The translations under genes were made by a program, and so were the position numbers. Below are positions 62,369 to 64,000 of a DNA stretch of 64,000 nucleotides, in pieces. Source of the stretch: Oreocharis arfaki (Eukaryota > Chordata > Aves > Passeriformes > Paramythiidae); assembly GCA_013398015.1 (NCBI GenBank), contig VZRR01009903.1, positions 248,001 through 312,000 on the forward strand, written 5' to 3'. Position 1 is the stretch's first letter; every line of letters starts with the position of its first letter. Under the pieces are notes generated by a model. The model worked only from the letters and a program-made list of their open reading frames with translations. It did no database searches and was not told the DNA's origin.

Positions 62369-64000
62369 CTAGAAAAGTTTCAAAACCAGAAAGATAAGTG
62401 ATTAAATCTCTAAAAAGATTGACAGGACTAAATCATCCATTCAACAAAACCCATAACAGATTCTAAACTAATTTGAACAGAATAAATTTGAAATAATTGG
62501 ATTTTATCACTTGGCTGCTTTTCAAATGATTTAAGGTTCTCAATAAAGTGCATATTAACCTTTTTTCTTTTACTAAAACTCATTATGCTTTTAAAGCTTT
62601 CATGCAGAATCTTATTTGGTCACCTTCACACCTCTGTCCTCCTCCTCATCTCATCTTCCTGACTAATCCAGTTGTTTCAACTACACAGCTCATAAACCGG
62701 AGAATTAGAAGTTTTATCTCTACCTCTTCAGCATTTGGCTCCTACTTACTTAGCCACTCATTTCCTCTCTAATTCCAGCAGCTTTATTCTTCTGTTTCAA
62801 TGCTGCCTCAATTAACTAGTATTAATGGATTACAAGTAGGAAACTACTAAAATTAAGTGAGGTAACATTCTAAAACAAAATATCAACCCCTGAGAGTAAT
62901 CCAGAAGTAAGGAAATCTGGTCTATACATACACAGTCCTTTTTGTTTCTCCTTTCAGAGTGCATAACATCTGAAAAACATCTGTGGTCTCAAATGGAATT
63001 TTAATGTACTACAGGTAACAGCAAACTACAGGGTTTATTTCTTTAACCATATGCACAGCTGTACAATTCACAAAAAGCATAATGTAAATATCTGGCAGAA
63101 AACACGCCACTGCAGCTGAAAACCCACTGTAACTCCTGAAATTCCTAGGCCTTTCAGAACAATATTGCTTCCTAGCTAAACAAGGTAAAGAAACCAATGC
63201 ATTTGGTAAAGAAATCACAAGCGCAGTATGTGCCTATGATTCCTGCTATTGAGTTCTAGTTTCCATTTACATAGAAAAATCTCTTATCAAATTCCTGAAT
63301 TACAATTCAACCTACTTCAAATTACAAAACTCTGGCACACTGTTGTCACTTCTTGTTCAATAAAACTAAGTAAACCTCTAACAATGTTCTGTTTCAAATA
63401 ATGGAGAAGAAAGAGCCCAATAACATGAACCAGTAAGACTATGGGAATCTGGGCTGCAGCAAAGTCATCTTCGCCACATTCGAAGTGCCACAAAGGAAGC
63501 CATCTAGCAGTCTTTCCACTAAATAAAAAATCCCCACCCATTGGGAGAAAGGAGGCTGGAAAAATAAGAGAGAGAGAGAGAGANAGAGAAAAAAAAAAAA
63601 GAAAAAAAAAAAAAAAAAAAGCACGATGGAACAAACTGAGCATCTGAAGTCCTGTTATTTAAATACGGAATGAGAGTATGACCTGACTCTTGGGCCTTTC
63701 GTGTAAATACTAGGAATCTGAAAAGAGAAAAGGAAGATGGTTGAACTATGTTTTCAGTAGTTTTGTAGTTTTTAGTTAGTGTCCACAAGGGAAACTTGGA
63801 GGGAAGACGATCACAAATTTGGATGAAAAGTCATCGAGGAATGGCAAACACTAAATCGGCACTGCTCCCAAATATAGCAAAACTTAAATGCCATTGACAG
63901 TTATTGGTTTTATGCCATTGACAGTTGTACCACACTACTGGCTACATAAACATGTTAACAAGAACTGTTACATAATCAGGAAACTGGAAAAGCAATGAAG
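62369..64000. other. ZNF236: ZNF236 intron to the window end
   Basis: No zinc-finger coding or other exon is visible on either strand. It contains the GA/poly-A repeat at 63567-63620 and a 14-bp direct repeat TGCCATTGACAGTT (63889-63902 and 63913-63926). Confidence 0.8.
63567..63620. repeat. (GA)n followed by poly-A, one ambiguous base
   Basis: GA dinucleotides run into an almost pure A tract, with a single N at 63584. Likely a base-calling ambiguity in simple sequence. Confidence 0.9.

Overview
The window is vertebrate and almost certainly avian. It carries several CR1 LINE fragments, which are the dominant bird retrotransposon, and the recoverable MBP protein looks chicken-like. It also shows the conserved tail-to-tail arrangement of myelin basic protein (MBP, + strand) and zinc finger protein 236 (ZNF236, - strand). 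Both genes were reconstructed exon by exon from splice sites, reading phase and protein content. There is no sign of a bacterial or viral gene system, CRISPR array, rRNA or tRNA.

Layout. Positions 1-18270 are non-coding and most likely the intron upstream of the shared Golli/MBP exon; they hold a 1.2-kb 5'-truncated CR1 at about 9933-11130 and several GC-rich pockets. Positions 18271-35664 hold six MBP coding exons. The first is a composite: 260 bp of Golli-type coding sequence runs in frame into the classic MBP start codon at 18531, and the classic promoter appears to lie inside that coding sequence. The six exons encode a 175-residue classic MBP with all phases consistent. The mammalian exon II (26 residues) was not found. 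The MBP 3' UTR runs to about 37400, at an AATAAA at 37377-37382.

Positions 37400-40671 separate the two genes and must include the ZNF236 3' UTR. From 40672 to 62368 there are eleven ZNF236 exons on the - strand, encoding the C-terminal 680 residues without a frame break. They comprise two C2H2 fingers, a long Ser/Thr/Gln-rich linker built around recurring LTI/LTL-type strands, then five more fingers and an acidic tail. The N-terminal part of ZNF236 lies beyond the window. Its introns contain two related LTRs, a 2.1-kb CR1 with an internal deletion, a smaller CR1 tail and microsatellites.

The most actionable observation concerns assembly. A 1195-bp segment ending exactly at the left edge of a 633-N gap is repeated, at about 99.6 % identity and without indels, starting exactly at the right edge. 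This looks like two overlapping contigs placed side by side rather than a real duplication. I found no convincing undescribed biological system. The more interesting biology is the dual-use Golli/MBP exon, the repetitive ZNF236 linker, and sense-oriented LTRs inside ZNF236.
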